A DNA stretch of 64,000 nt from Micromonospora_J zhanjiangensis (GCF_042650605.1 NZ_JBHSBN010000007.1:124001-188000); one strand, 5' to 3'; shown: positions 17,837 through 28,087, counted from the stretch's first letter. The notes: generated by a model from the letters alone, not told the origin. Numbers and translations are program-made.

Positions 17837-20482
17837 TCAGAAGGCGCAGGCGATCACCAGTTCGGGGGTGCGGTCGGGGAGGTAGTCGAGCTTGGTGATC
17901 CGGCCGGCGGACCGCAGGTCGTCGGCGACCAGCGCGAGTCGTTCCAGCATCGGTGCCGGGCCGAGCACCTCGGCCAGCGGCACCTCGGTACGCATCGACA
18001 GCTTCCGCTCCGACTTGGCCCGACGGACCTGGGTCAGCGCCGCCCCGGCCAGCCGCAGCAGCTCCGGGTCACCGTCGACCGCCGACCGGGCCACCTCGGG
18101 CCGGGTGGGCCACGGCGAACGGTGCACCGAGTCGTACCGCCACCAGGACCAGACCTCCTCGGTCACGTACGGCAGGATCGGCGCGAACAGTCGCAGCAGC
18201 GTGGACAGGGCGGTGGCCAGGGCGGCCCGGGCCGACACCGCGGCCGGCCCGTCCCCGTAGGCCCGGTTCTTGACCAACTCGATGTAGTCGTCGCAGAAGG
18301 TCCAGAAGAACGCCTCGGTGGCCTGCAGGGCGGCGGTGTGGTCGTACCCGTCGAAGGCGGACGTGGCCTGCTCCACCACCGCGGCCAGACCGGCGAGCAT
18401 GGACCGGTCCAGCGGCTCGGTGACCTCGGACCTGGCCGCCTCGGCGGCGCCCAGCCCGAGCGCGAACTTCGACGCGTTGAGCAGTTTGGTGGCCAACCGC
18501 CGGCCGATCTTGATCTGCGCCGGGTCGAAGGCGAGGTCGGTCCCGGGCCGGCCGCTGGCCGCCCAGTAGCGCACCGCGTCCGAGCCGGACTGCTCCAGCA
18601 GCGCCATCGGGGTGACCACGTTGCCCTTGGACTTCGACATCTTCTTGCGGTCCGGGTCCAGGATCCAACCGGACAGCACCGTGTCCCGCCAGGGCAGCGT
18701 GCCGTGCTCGAAGTGCGACCGGACCACCGAGGAGAACAGCCAGGTACGGATGATCTCCTGCCCCTGCGGGCGCAGGTCCATCGGGAACACCCGGGCGAAC
18801 AGGTCCGGGTCGGTCTCCCAGCCGCCGACGATCTGCGGCGTCAGCGACGAGGTGGCCCAGGTGTCCAGCACGTCCGGGTCGGCGGTGAAGCCGCCCGGGA
18901 CGCCCCGCTGGTCGGCGGTGAACCCGGCCGGCACGTCCGAGGCCGGATCCACCGGCAGCAGCGCCTCGTCCGGCGTGATCGGGTCGGCGTAATCCGGGTC
19001 GCCGGCGTCGTCGAGCCGGTACCAGACCGGCACCGGCACGCCGAAGAAGCGCTGCCGGCTGACCAGCCAGTCGCCGGTCAGGCCGCCCACCCAGTGCTCG
19101 TACCGGTGGTGCATGTGGGTCGGCACCCAGGTCAGCTCGCGGCCCCGGGCCAGCAGGTCGGCGCGCAGGTCGGCGTCCCGGCCGCCGTTGGCGATGTACC
19201 ACTGCCGGCTGGAAATGATCTCCAGTGGGCGGTCGCCCTTCTCGTAGAACTTGACCGGGTGGACGATCGGTCGCGGCTCGCCGAGCAGGTCGCCCGAGCC
19301 GGCGAGCAGCGCGACGATCTCCCGCCGGGCGGCGTTCACGGTCTTCCCGGCCAGCGCGGCGTACGGCTCCGCCGGCACCCCGGCCAGCGCGGCGTACGGC
19401 TCCGCCGGCACCCCGGCCGGCGGACCCGCCAGCAGCCGGCCGTCCCGGCCGATGATCACCCGGGTGGCCAGCCGCAGCTCCCGCCACCAGGTCACGTCCG
19501 TGAGGTCGCCGAAGGTGCACACCATCGCGATGCCGGTGCCCTTCTCCGGGTCGGCCAGCCGGTGCGCGTGCACCGGCACCTCGACGCCGAACAGCGGGGT
19601 CCGCACGGTCCGGCCGACCAGGTCGGCGTACCGCTCGTCGTCCGGGTGGCAGACCAGCGCGACGCAGGCCGGCAGCAGCTCCGGCCGGGTGGTGTCGATC
19701 TGGACGGCGGTGCCGCCCGGGCCGGCGAACCGCAACCGGTGGTACGCGCCGGGCCGTTCCCGGTCCTCCAGCTCGGCCTGCGCCACCGCCGTGCCGAAGC
19801 CGACGTCCCACAGCGTCGGCGCCTCGGCCTGGTACGCCTCCCCCCGGGCCAGGTTGCGCAGGAACGCCCGCTGGCTGGTCGCCCGGGCCGCCCGGCCGAT
19901 CGTGGTGTACGTCAACGACCAGTCCACCGACAGCCCGAGCCGCCGCCACAACGCCTCGAACACCTGCTCGTCGGAGGCGGTGAGCCGTTCGCACAGCTCG
20001 ACGAAGTTGCGCCGGGAGATCGCGGTCGGGTCGGCCCGGCGGGCGTCGTCGACCGGGGCGTCCGGCGGCTGCCAGTCCGGGTCGTACGGCAACGCCGGGT
20101 CGCACCGCACGCCGTAGACGTTCTGCACCCGGCGCTCGGTGGGCAGCCCGTTGTCGTCCCAGCCCATCGGGTAGAAGACGGTGCGGCCGCGCATCCGCTG
20201 GAACCGCGCCACGGTGTCGGTGTGCGTGTACGAGAAGACGTGTCCCACGTGCAGTTCGCCCGATACGGTCGGCGGCGGGGTGTCGATCGCGTACACGTCG
20301 GCCCTACGCCCATCCGGGCTCGGCGCGTCTGACGCCGCGCCGCGACCCCGAATAGGCGCTTTCGACCGGTCGAACGCGTACGTGCCCGCTTCCTGCCAGC
20401 GGCGCGACCAGGTCTCCTCGAGCCCGTCCAGGGACGGCCGCTCGGGAACCCGGTCACGCCCGGTCCTCGCCGTATCGGTCAT
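17837..20482 (-). CDS. valS: Valine-tRNA ligase
   Basis: 881 residues, normal length. The class I signatures are HVGHVFSYTH (HIGH) and KKMSKSKGN (KMSKS). The CP1 editing domain is present, with the WALWQ-equivalent and GTGIAMVCTFGD motifs, then the anticodon-binding helical domain ending without a long coiled-coil tail. It charges tRNA-Val and removes threonine. A perfect 33-bp tandem duplication adds 11 residues near the end of the editing domain (about 357-378). A TATCAT box six bases before the ATG suggests its own leaderless promoter, although it follows the ABC exporter genes. Confidence 0.97.
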   Translation of the reverse strand: MTDTARTGRDRVPERPSLDGLEETWSRRWQEAGTYAFDRSKAPIRGRGAASDAPSPDGRRADVYAIDTPPPTVSGELHVGHVFSYTHTDTVARFQRMRGRTVFYPMGWDDNGLPTERRVQNVYGVRCDPALPYDPDWQPPDAPVDDARRADPTAISRRNFVELCERLTASDEQVFEALWRRLGLSVDWSLTYTTIGRAARATSQRAFLRNLARGEAYQAEAPTLWDVGFGTAVAQAELEDRERPGAYHRLRFAGPGGTAVQIDTTRPELLPACVALVCHPDDERYADLVGRTVRTPLFGVEVPVHAHRLADPEKGTGIAMVCTFGDLTDVTWWRELRLATRVIIGRDGRLLAGPPAGVPAEPYAALAGVPAEPYAALAGKTVNAARREIVALLAGSGDLLGEPRPIVHPVKFYEKGDRPLEIISSRQWYIANGGRDADLRADLLARGRELTWVPTHMHHRYEHWVGGLTGDWLVSRQRFFGVPVPVWYRLDDAGDPDYADPITPDEALLPVDPASDVPAGFTADQRGVPGGFTADPDVLDTWATSSLTPQIVGGWETDPDLFARVFPMDLRPQGQEIIRTWLFSSVVRSHFEHGTLPWRDTVLSGWILDPDRKKMSKSKGNVVTPMALLEQSGSDAVRYWAASGRPGTDLAFDPAQIKIGRRLATKLLNASKFALGLGAAEAARSEVTEPLDRSMLAGLAAVVEQATSAFDGYDHTAALQATEAFFWTFCDDYIELVKNRAYGDGPAAVSARAALATALSTLLRLFAPILPYVTEEVWSWWRYDSVHRSPWPTRPEVARSAVDGDPELLRLAGAALTQVRRAKSERKLSMRTEVPLAEVLGPAPMLERLALVADDLRSAGRITKLDYLPDRTPELVIACAF
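19348..19413. repeat. Perfect 33-bp tandem duplication inside valS
   Basis: Two identical 33-bp copies, 19348-19380 and 19381-19413. In the protein this gives the 11-residue unit GVPAEPYAALA twice in a row, in frame. Confidence 0.9.
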
Positions 20483-20488
20483 CCGGCG

Positions 20489-20494
20489 ATGATA
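20489..20494 (-). promoter_or_regulatory. Leaderless -10 box TATCAT for valS
   Basis: TATCAT on the minus strand, six bases, then ATG 20482. Confidence 0.55.
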
Positions 20495-20534
20495 GTCCGG
20501 CCCGGCGGGCGGTCCGCGAGAGTATTTCCGGTGG

Positions 20535-22457
20535 TCACACCAGGCTGTCGCGCCACTCGTGGTGCAGGGCGGCGTAGCGGCCGTCGGGCCGGGCGGCCAG
20601 CACCGCCGGCGGGCCGTCCTCGACGACCCGGCCGGCCTCCAGCACCAGCACCCGGTCGGCGATCTCCACGGTCGAGAGCCGGTGGGCGATCACCAGGGCG
20701 GTGCGGTCCCGCAGGATGGTCCGCAGCGCCCGTTGCACCAGGCGTTCGCTGGGCACGTCCAGCGACGAGGTCGCCTCGTCCAGGATCAGCACCACCGGGT
20801 CGGCCAGGAAGGCGCGGGCGAAGGCGACGAGCTGGCGCTGCCCGGCGGAGAGCCGGCCGCCACGGCGGTGCACGTCGGTGTCGTACCCGTCGGGCAGGGC
20901 GGCGATGAAGTCGTGCGCGCCGATCGCCCGGGCGGCGGCCTCGACCTCGGCGTCGGTCGCGTCCGGCCGGCCGAACCGGATGTTGTCGGCGACGGTGCCG
21001 GTGAACAGGTGGTTCTCCTGGGTCACCAGCACCACCGCCCGGCGCAGGTCCGCGTCGGTGATCCGGCGCAGGTCCACCCCGTCCAGGCTGACCGTGCCGC
21101 CGGTCGGGTCGTAGAACCGGGCGACCAACTTGGCGATCGTCGACTTGCCGGCGCCGGTGGCGCCGACCAGCGCCACCGTCTGTCCCGCCGGGACGGACAG
21201 GTCCAGCCCGGGCAGGATCAGCGCGCCCGCCCGGTAGCCGAAGGTCACCCCCCGGAACTCGACCCGGCCCCGGCCGTGACCCACCGGCAACGCGACGGGC
21301 CGCTCCGGCTCGGGCACCGCCGGCTTCTCGTCCAGTACGCCGGAGAGCTTCTCCAGCGCGGCGGTGGCCGACTGCAACGCGTTGTAGAACTGGCTCAGCT
21401 CCTGCATCGGCTCGAAGAACCGGCGCAGGTAGAGCAGGAACGCGGCGAGCACGCCGACCTCGGTGTGCCCGTGCAGCACCCGCCAACCGCCGTAACCGAT
21501 CACCACGGCGATGGTGACGTTGCCGATCAGCTTGATCGCCGGCGAGTAGATGGCGATCAGCTGGAACGCCCGCTGGTTGGCCCGCCGGTAGTCGTCGTTG
21601 ACGGCGTGGAAGATCGCCTGGTTGCGGGGTTCCCGACGGAACGCCTGCACCGCCCGGATGCCGCCGAGCGACTCCACGAAGTGCACGATCACCAGCGCGA
21701 CCGCCTCCCGGGTACGCCGGTAGGCCAGTTGCGAGGCGGTGGCGAACCAGCGGGAGAGCCAGAGCAGGAACGGGAACGCCAGCAGGGTCACCAGCGCCAG
21801 CGGCGGGTCGAGCCAGAGCAGGATGCCGGCCACCGAGACGATCGACAGCACGGCCAGCACCAGGTCGTCGATGCCGCCGTCGACCAGCTCGGCGATCGAG
21901 TCCATGTCGCTGGTCAGCCGGGCCACCACCCGGCCCGAGGTGTAGCGCTCGTGGAAGCCCACCGACAGCCGCAGGAAGTGCCGGTACACCCGCTGTCGCA
22001 GGTCGAGCAGGGCGGCCTGGCCGATCCGGGCGGACAGGGTGAGGAAGCCGCGCCGACCGGCGTACTCGGCGGCGATGGCGGCCAGGAACGCGACGGCGAC
22101 CGCGACGAGCGGCCCGGCGTCACCCCGCCGCAACGGCGGCACGGCCCGGTCGATGCCGAGCATCACCAGGTACGGCCCGGCCATCCCGGCCGCGTTCTGC
22201 ACCAGCAGCAGGGCCACCGCCGCCCCGATGGACCGCCGGTACGGGCGCAGCAGCGAGCCGAGCAACAGCCGGCTGCGGCTGCGCAGCCGGGCCACGGCTC
22301 GGGTGCCGGACTCCTCCGCCGCGGTCCGGTCGGCGTCCGGTTCGACGGCCAGCCCGCGCCAGCCGCCGACGTCGACGGTGACGGTGCCGGCCGGTGCGAC
22401 CGACTCGCCCGCCCGAGGGGCGGGGATCGAGGGGCCGGTCGGCTGGCCGGCGGTCAT
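20535..22457 (-). CDS. ABC exporter half-transporter, canonical-site subunit
   Basis: 640 residues. Six membrane helices (about 85-360) are followed by an ATPase domain with Walker A GATGAGKST, signature LSAGQRQ and Walker B VVLILDEATSSLD. The catalytic Glu is present, but the signature reads LSAGQ instead of LSGGQ. ATG 22457 overlaps the stop of the upstream half-transporter by four bases (ATGA), so the two are coupled and probably form a heterodimer. An N-terminal cytoplasmic extension of about 70 residues is Pro/Ala-rich. Likely a drug or lipid exporter; substrate unknown. Confidence 0.9.
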   Translation of the reverse strand: MTAGQPTGPSIPAPRAGESVAPAGTVTVDVGGWRGLAVEPDADRTAAEESGTRAVARLRSRSRLLLGSLLRPYRRSIGAAVALLLVQNAAGMAGPYLVMLGIDRAVPPLRRGDAGPLVAVAVAFLAAIAAEYAGRRGFLTLSARIGQAALLDLRQRVYRHFLRLSVGFHERYTSGRVVARLTSDMDSIAELVDGGIDDLVLAVLSIVSVAGILLWLDPPLALVTLLAFPFLLWLSRWFATASQLAYRRTREAVALVIVHFVESLGGIRAVQAFRREPRNQAIFHAVNDDYRRANQRAFQLIAIYSPAIKLIGNVTIAVVIGYGGWRVLHGHTEVGVLAAFLLYLRRFFEPMQELSQFYNALQSATAALEKLSGVLDEKPAVPEPERPVALPVGHGRGRVEFRGVTFGYRAGALILPGLDLSVPAGQTVALVGATGAGKSTIAKLVARFYDPTGGTVSLDGVDLRRITDADLRRAVVLVTQENHLFTGTVADNIRFGRPDATDAEVEAAARAIGAHDFIAALPDGYDTDVHRRGGRLSAGQRQLVAFARAFLADPVVLILDEATSSLDVPSERLVQRALRTILRDRTALVIAHRLSTVEIADRVLVLEAGRVVEDGPPAVLAARPDGRYAALHHEWRDSLV

Positions 22458-24316
22458 CGGCTGACCAGCCCGAGCGTCCCGACGCCACCGACCGAGGTGC
22501 CCGACCGGGCCGGCGGCGCCTCCAGCGCGGTCGCCGTGGCGTCGGTGGCGGACAGCGCCGCCCGGTACGCCGGCACGGTGGCGAGCAGTTCGGAGTGCGT
22601 GCCGACGGCGGCGATCCGGCCGTCGGCCAGCAGCGCCACCCGGTCGGCCAGCGCGACGGTGGACGGCCGGTGCACCACCAGCAGCGCGGTGGTGCCGCGC
22701 AGCACCCGGGCCAGGGCCGCCTCGACCAGCGCCTCGGTGTGCACGTCCAGCGCCGACAGCGGATCGTCCAGGACCAGCACCCGGGGCCGGCGCAGCACCG
22801 CCCGGGCCAGCGCCACCCGCTGCCGTTGCCCGCCGGACAACGACAGGCCCTGCTCGCCGACCCGGGTGTCCAGGCCCCACGGCAGGTCGTACACGAATTC
22901 GGCCTGGGCCACCGCGAGCGCGGCGCGGACCTCCTCCTCGGTGGCGTCCGGGCGGCCCAGGGTGAGGTTCTCCCACACCGACATGGAGAACAGGGTGGGT
23001 TCCTCGAAGGCCACGCCGACCACCCGGCGCAGCGAGGCGAGTTCGATGTCGCGCAGGTCCCGACCGTCCAGGGTGATCCGGCCGCCGGTCACGTCGTTCA
23101 GCCGGGGCACCAGGGACAGCAACGTGCTCTTGCCGCAGCCGGTCACGCCGACCAGGGCCAGCGTCTCACCCGGGCGGATGCTCAGGTCGACGCCGCGCAG
23201 CACCGGCTCCGGGTTGCCCGGGTAGCCGAAGGTGACCCCCTCGAACCGCAGCGCCCCGCCGACGTGGCCGGGGTGCAGCGCGGTCGCGTGCGGCCGGTCG
23301 ACGATGGCCGGAGCGGTGTCGAGGACCTCGTGGATCCGGTCGGCGGCGGTGGCCGCCTCCTGGGCGTTGGCGATGATCCAGCCGAGCGACTCGATCGGCC
23401 AGATGAGCATCAGGTGCAGCGACACGAAGGCGACCAGTTCACCGATGGTCAGCTCGCCCCGGCTCGCCGCGACCGCGCCGGCCACCAGCACCGCCGCCAG
23501 GGTCAGGTTGGGCACCAGGTCGAACTGGGCGGAGGTGCGGGCGAGCAGGGTGTTCCGGCCGACCGCGGTGTCCCGCAGGGCCCGTGCGCCCGCGCCGAAC
23601 CGGTCGGCCATCTCGTCCTGCCGGCCGAACGCCTTGACGGTGCGCAGCCCCTGCGCCGACTCCTCGACCAAAGTGGCCAGGTCGCCCTGCTGGTCCTGCA
23701 ACCGTCGACTGGCGGTCAGGTAGGAGCGCCGGAACCGGCGACTGATCAGGAACAGCGGCACCGCGCCGGCGGCCACCAGCGCCCCCAGCAGCGGGTGCAG
23801 CCCGATCAGCAGGCCGACCACGGTGAGGTAGGTGGCGACGTTGACGATCAGGAAGATCAACCCGAAGGAGAGGAACCGCCGGATCACCGCCAGGTCGGTG
23901 GTGATCCGGGAGAGCAACTGCCCGGACTGCCACCGGTCGTGGAACGAGACCGGCAACCGTTGCAGGTGGGCGTAGAGCTCGTTGCGGATGGTGGCTTCCA
24001 GGTCCACCGCCGCCGACGACTGCGTCCAGCGACGGACGAAGATGAGCACCGCCTCGGCGAGTCCGAGCAGCAACGCCAGGGCCCCGAGGCGAAGCAGCCC
24101 GCCCGGTTCGTGGTGGGCGATCGGACCGTCCACCACCCGGCGGACCACCATCGGCACGGCGATGCCGGCCGCCGTCGCGGCGACGGCGGCCAGCAGCAGG
24201 CAGCTCAGCTGCCCCAGATAGGGACGGACGTAGCGCCGCAGGCGCCAGAGGTTGTGCAGGTGGCGCGGACCCGTGACGACCGGTGGGGTGGCGTCGTGGT
24301 CCCGATCGGGAGGCAC
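22454..24316 (-). CDS. ABC exporter half-transporter, degenerate Walker B subunit
   Basis: 620 residues. Six helices precede an ATPase domain with Walker A GVTGCGKST, canonical signature LSGGQRQ and Walker B VLVLDDPLSALD. Asp replaces the catalytic Glu after the Walker B Asp. In heterodimeric exporters such as TmrAB and BmrCD, one ATP site is degenerate in just this way. The GTG start is supported by a TACCGT box six bases upstream. It is first in a minus-strand unit with the partner subunit and possibly valS. Confidence 0.9.
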   Translation of the reverse strand: MPPDRDHDATPPVVTGPRHLHNLWRLRRYVRPYLGQLSCLLLAAVAATAAGIAVPMVVRRVVDGPIAHHEPGGLLRLGALALLLGLAEAVLIFVRRWTQSSAAVDLEATIRNELYAHLQRLPVSFHDRWQSGQLLSRITTDLAVIRRFLSFGLIFLIVNVATYLTVVGLLIGLHPLLGALVAAGAVPLFLISRRFRRSYLTASRRLQDQQGDLATLVEESAQGLRTVKAFGRQDEMADRFGAGARALRDTAVGRNTLLARTSAQFDLVPNLTLAAVLVAGAVAASRGELTIGELVAFVSLHLMLIWPIESLGWIIANAQEAATAADRIHEVLDTAPAIVDRPHATALHPGHVGGALRFEGVTFGYPGNPEPVLRGVDLSIRPGETLALVGVTGCGKSTLLSLVPRLNDVTGGRITLDGRDLRDIELASLRRVVGVAFEEPTLFSMSVWENLTLGRPDATEEEVRAALAVAQAEFVYDLPWGLDTRVGEQGLSLSGGQRQRVALARAVLRRPRVLVLDDPLSALDVHTEALVEAALARVLRGTTALLVVHRPSTVALADRVALLADGRIAAVGTHSELLATVPAYRAALSATDATATALEAPPARSGTSVGGVGTLGLVSR

Positions 24317-24322
24317 CTGTGC

Positions 24323-24328
24323 ACGGTA
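24323..24328 (-). promoter_or_regulatory. Leaderless -10 box TACCGT for the ABC exporter operon
   Basis: TACCGT on the minus strand, six bases, then GTG 24316. Confidence 0.55.
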
Positions 24329-24353
24329 ACGGTGAATGCCCGAGTCGTAACAG

Positions 24354-24866
24354 TCAGCTTGCCGTCAACCGCCGTTCGTGACCGAGAAGCCACTTCTTCA
24401 CATCCAGCCCCCACCGGTAGCCGCCGAGGCCGCCGTCGGTGCGTAGCACCCGGTGGCAGGGCACGAACAGGGCCACGGCGTTGCGGGCACAGGCGGTGGC
24501 CGCCGCCCGGACCGCCGCGGGCCGCCCGGCCAGCGTGGCGAACGCCGTGTACGTGATCGGCTCGCCGGGTTTGACGTCCCGCAGCACCCGCCAGGCGTGG
24601 GTCATGAAGGCGCCGTCGGTGTGCTGTTCGACCGGCACCGGGTCGAGCGCCGCCAACTCACCGTCCAGATAGGACCGTACCGCCGCGGTGATCGGCCCGA
24701 GGTCGGACCGGAGCCGGACCGGCGCGCGCAGCCGCGGATGCACCCGGGCCAGCAGCGCCTCGGTGTCGCCGTCGAACGCGGCGGCCCGGACCGCGCCGTC
24801 GGCGCTGACCAGGACGGTGAACGGACCGGCGGGAGTGGTCATCGTCGTGCCGTACAGGTGGTTCAT
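24354..24866 (-). CDS. ogt: Methylated-DNA-protein-cysteine methyltransferase
   Basis: 170 residues. The acceptor Cys is in VALFVPCHRVL, and the helix-turn-helix DNA-binding part includes ITYTAFATLAGRPAAVRAAATA. The protein takes the methyl group from O6-methylguanine in a suicide reaction. It begins 55 bases after the Ada-AlkA gene on the same strand, behind AAAGAGAGA, so both belong to one alkylation-repair unit. Confidence 0.95.
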   Translation of the reverse strand: MNHLYGTTMTTPAGPFTVLVSADGAVRAAAFDGDTEALLARVHPRLRAPVRLRSDLGPITAAVRSYLDGELAALDPVPVEQHTDGAFMTHAWRVLRDVKPGEPITYTAFATLAGRPAAVRAAATACARNAVALFVPCHRVLRTDGGLGGYRWGLDVKKWLLGHERRLTAS

Positions 24867-24921
24867 GGGATCTCTCTTTCCGGTTGTGGTGCCCGGTCGT
24901 CGGGGCGCGTCGGACCGTCGG

Positions 24922-26412
24922 TCAGCGCGCGGCCCAGAGCCGGATCACCGCGTACGAACGCCAGGGCCGCCAGCGCCGCGCGTGGTCGGCCAGGGCGCGC
25001 GGGTCGTCGGGCAGGCCGAGCGCCGCGGCGCCCTGGCGGACGGCGAGGTCGGTCGCCAGGAACGCGTCCGGGTCGCCGATGCCGCGCATGGCCACGTAAC
25101 CGGCGGTCCACGGGCCGATGCCGGGCAACGCGGTCAGCCGGGCGACGGCCTCGTCGCGGTCGGCGCCCGGGTCGAGGTGCAGGTGCCCGTCGGCGACCGC
25201 CCGGGCCGCCGCCCGGATGCTCTCCCGGCGGGCGGCCGGCATTCCGAACGCCGAATCCGGCAGTTCCAGCACCTCCGCCGCCGACGGGAACGCCCGCAAC
25301 GGCGTCCCCCCGGCCGGCTCCGCCCCGGCCGGCTCCGCCCCGTCCGCCGCCGGGCCGGTGGGGAGGTCCGTCCGGGTGGTGGCCGCGGCGGTCAGCCGGG
25401 CCAGCACGGTACGCGCGCCGGCGACCGAGATCTGCTGGCCGACGATCGCCCGGACGGCCATCTCGAAACCGTCCACCGAGCGGGGCACCCGTACCCCCGG
25501 GTCGGCGGTGATCCGCGCGGCCAGGGCCGGGTCGGCGGCCAGCGTCGCGTCCACGGCGGCCGGGTCGGCGTCCAGGTCGAGCAGCCGGCGGCAGCGGGCC
25601 ACCGCGGGCGCCAGGTCCCGCAGGTCGGTCAGGCGCAGGGTCGCGGCCACGTGGCCGGGCAGCGGCGTGAGCGCCACCTCGGCGCCGCCGTGCGGCAGCC
25701 GCAACCCCCGGCGGTACGTCCCGTCGGCGACCTGCTCCACCCCCGGTACGGCGCGCGGCGCGAGGAAGCCCAGCAGCGCGTCGACGTGCAGCGGCGGCCG
25801 GTACGCGAGCCGGAGCGAGATCGTCCCGCCCCCCGGCCCGTCGGAGCGCCGGGGTGCCGCGGCGCGCAGTCGGGACGGCGGCACCCCGTACACCTCGCGG
25901 ATGGTGTCGTTGAACTGACGCACGCTGCCGAAGCCGGCCGCGAACGCGATCTCGGCGAGGCCCAGGTCCGTCGTCTCGACCAGGATCCGGGCGGTCTGCG
26001 CCCGCTGCGCCCGGGCCAGCGCCAGCGGCCCGGCCCCGAGCTGGTCGGTCAACATCCGGTGCAGGTGCCGTTCGGTGTAGCCCAGCCGGCTGGCCAGTCC
26101 GGGCACCCCCTCCCGGTCGACCACGCCGTCCCCGATCAGCCGCATCGCCCGGCCGGTCAGGTCGGCGCGGGCGTCCCACTCCGGCGAGCCGGGTGCGGCG
26201 TCCGGGCGGCACCGGCGGCAGGCCCGGAAGCCGGCCCGCTGGGCGGCGGCCGCCGAGGGGTAGAACCGGACGTTCTGCCGCTTCGGGGTGGTCGCCGGGC
26301 AGGACGGCCGGCAGTAGATGCCGGTCGAGGTCACACCCGTGTAGAACCACCCGTCGAAGCGCAGGTCACGGCTGTCGACCGCGCGGTAGCACCGTTCGAA
26401 ATCCAACTCCAC
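24922..26412 (-). CDS. Ada-AlkA fusion: methylation-sensing regulator plus 3-methyladenine glycosylase
   Basis: 496 residues. The Ada zinc domain has Cys34, Cys38, Cys65 and Cys68 (GIYCRPSC and CRRC); Cys34 is the expected methyl acceptor from phosphotriesters. An AraC-type helix-turn-helix follows (about 85-185, with EIAFAAGFGSVRQFNDTI). Then come an AlkA N-terminal domain and an HhH-GPD glycosylase with LTALPGIGPWTAGYVAMR and the catalytic Asp in ATDLAVR. It should sense alkylation, activate transcription and remove alkylated bases. A Gly/Ala/Pro/Glu-rich insertion (AEPAGAEPAGG) interrupts the glycosylase part. Confidence 0.93.
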   Translation of the reverse strand: MELDFERCYRAVDSRDLRFDGWFYTGVTSTGIYCRPSCPATTPKRQNVRFYPSAAAAQRAGFRACRRCRPDAAPGSPEWDARADLTGRAMRLIGDGVVDREGVPGLASRLGYTERHLHRMLTDQLGAGPLALARAQRAQTARILVETTDLGLAEIAFAAGFGSVRQFNDTIREVYGVPPSRLRAAAPRRSDGPGGGTISLRLAYRPPLHVDALLGFLAPRAVPGVEQVADGTYRRGLRLPHGGAEVALTPLPGHVAATLRLTDLRDLAPAVARCRRLLDLDADPAAVDATLAADPALAARITADPGVRVPRSVDGFEMAVRAIVGQQISVAGARTVLARLTAAATTRTDLPTGPAADGAEPAGAEPAGGTPLRAFPSAAEVLELPDSAFGMPAARRESIRAAARAVADGHLHLDPGADRDEAVARLTALPGIGPWTAGYVAMRGIGDPDAFLATDLAVRQGAAALGLPDDPRALADHARRWRPWRSYAVIRLWAAR

Positions 26413-26533
26413 GCGATCGATGATGCCCCCGCCGGCACCGCCCTGGCTCGCGGAAATCGGACGTCACCATGCTCGCGGTCGATAGACGGTCCCGCCGCTC
26501 GTGACCGTTCGTCGGCGGGCCGGTCGAGCCGCG

Positions 26534-26539
26534 TAGACT
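26534..26539 (+). promoter_or_regulatory. Leaderless -10 box TAGACT for ychF
   Basis: TAGACT, eight bases, then GTG 26548. Confidence 0.5.
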
Positions 26540-26547
26540 TGCCCGCC

Positions 26548-27633
<1,086 letters not shown>

Positions 27634-27760
27634 CCTGCGCTCCAACGGCCTGCCGCTCGGCGTCCGGGTGCGGCGGAGGGGCGCGGTGACGTGGTCGCCC
27701 GCACGCTGTCCCGCAGGGTCGAAGTCGTCGGCGCAGAGCCGGATCTACGCTTAACGGGTG

Positions 27761-27786
27761 GCGTTATTAACGCGGCGCGTTAGACT
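27761..27786 (+). promoter_or_regulatory. HigBA-type operator and leaderless promoter
   Basis: GCGTT-ATT-AACGC-GGC-GCGTT places three half-sites in alternating orientation at 27761-27781. The last one touches the -10 box TAGACT (27781-27786), which is six bases before GTG 27793. This geometry suits autorepression by an antitoxin or toxin-antitoxin complex. Confidence 0.6.
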
Positions 27787-27792
27787 CGGTCC

Positions 27793-28074
27793 GTGATCCG
27801 TTCATTCGGGAACCGGGACACGGAGCGACTATGGCAACGCGAGCGAGTCAGGACCCTCGATTCTCGACTGCTCCGGAACGCCCTGCGAAAGCTCGCGCTG
27901 ATCGACGCTGCTGTCACCCTGAGTGACCTGAGCGTTCCGCCGGGCAATCGCCTGGAGGCGCTCGCTGGTGACCGTAAGGGTCAACACGGCATCCGGATCA
28001 ACGACCAGTGGCGGATCTGTTTTGTCTGGACGGAAACCGGCCCGGAGGACGTCGAGATCGTGGACTACCACTAG
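27793..28074 (+). CDS. higB: RelE/HigB-family toxin
   Basis: 93 residues. The pattern (IRSFGNRDTERLW at the start, LRNALRKLALIDAA, PPGNRLEALAGDRKGQHGIRINDQWRICFVW, VEIVDYH at the end) matches HigB/GraT-type mRNA interferases that cut mRNA on the ribosome. The toxin gene comes first, as is usual in higBA. The antitoxin gene follows after 13 bases. Base use is less GC-rich than in ychF, which suggests transfer. The start is fixed by the TAGACT-N6-GTG promoter. Confidence 0.9.
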   Translation: MIRSFGNRDTERLWQRERVRTLDSRLLRNALRKLALIDAAVTLSDLSVPPGNRLEALAGDRKGQHGIRINDQWRICFVWTETGPEDVEIVDYH

Positions 28075-28087
28075 GGAGGTGGATCAG

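Noticed and set aside
17321..20332. Very long plus-strand frame opposite valS
   Set aside because: It mirrors valS and has shadow composition; valS carries all signature motifs.
20483..20534. Possible T-box leader for valS
   Set aside because: Only 52 bases are available and the start appears leaderless.
24688..26547. Upstream extension of the ychF frame
   Set aside because: It is the antisense of ogt and the Ada-AlkA gene; the real ychF start is the GTG after TAGACT.
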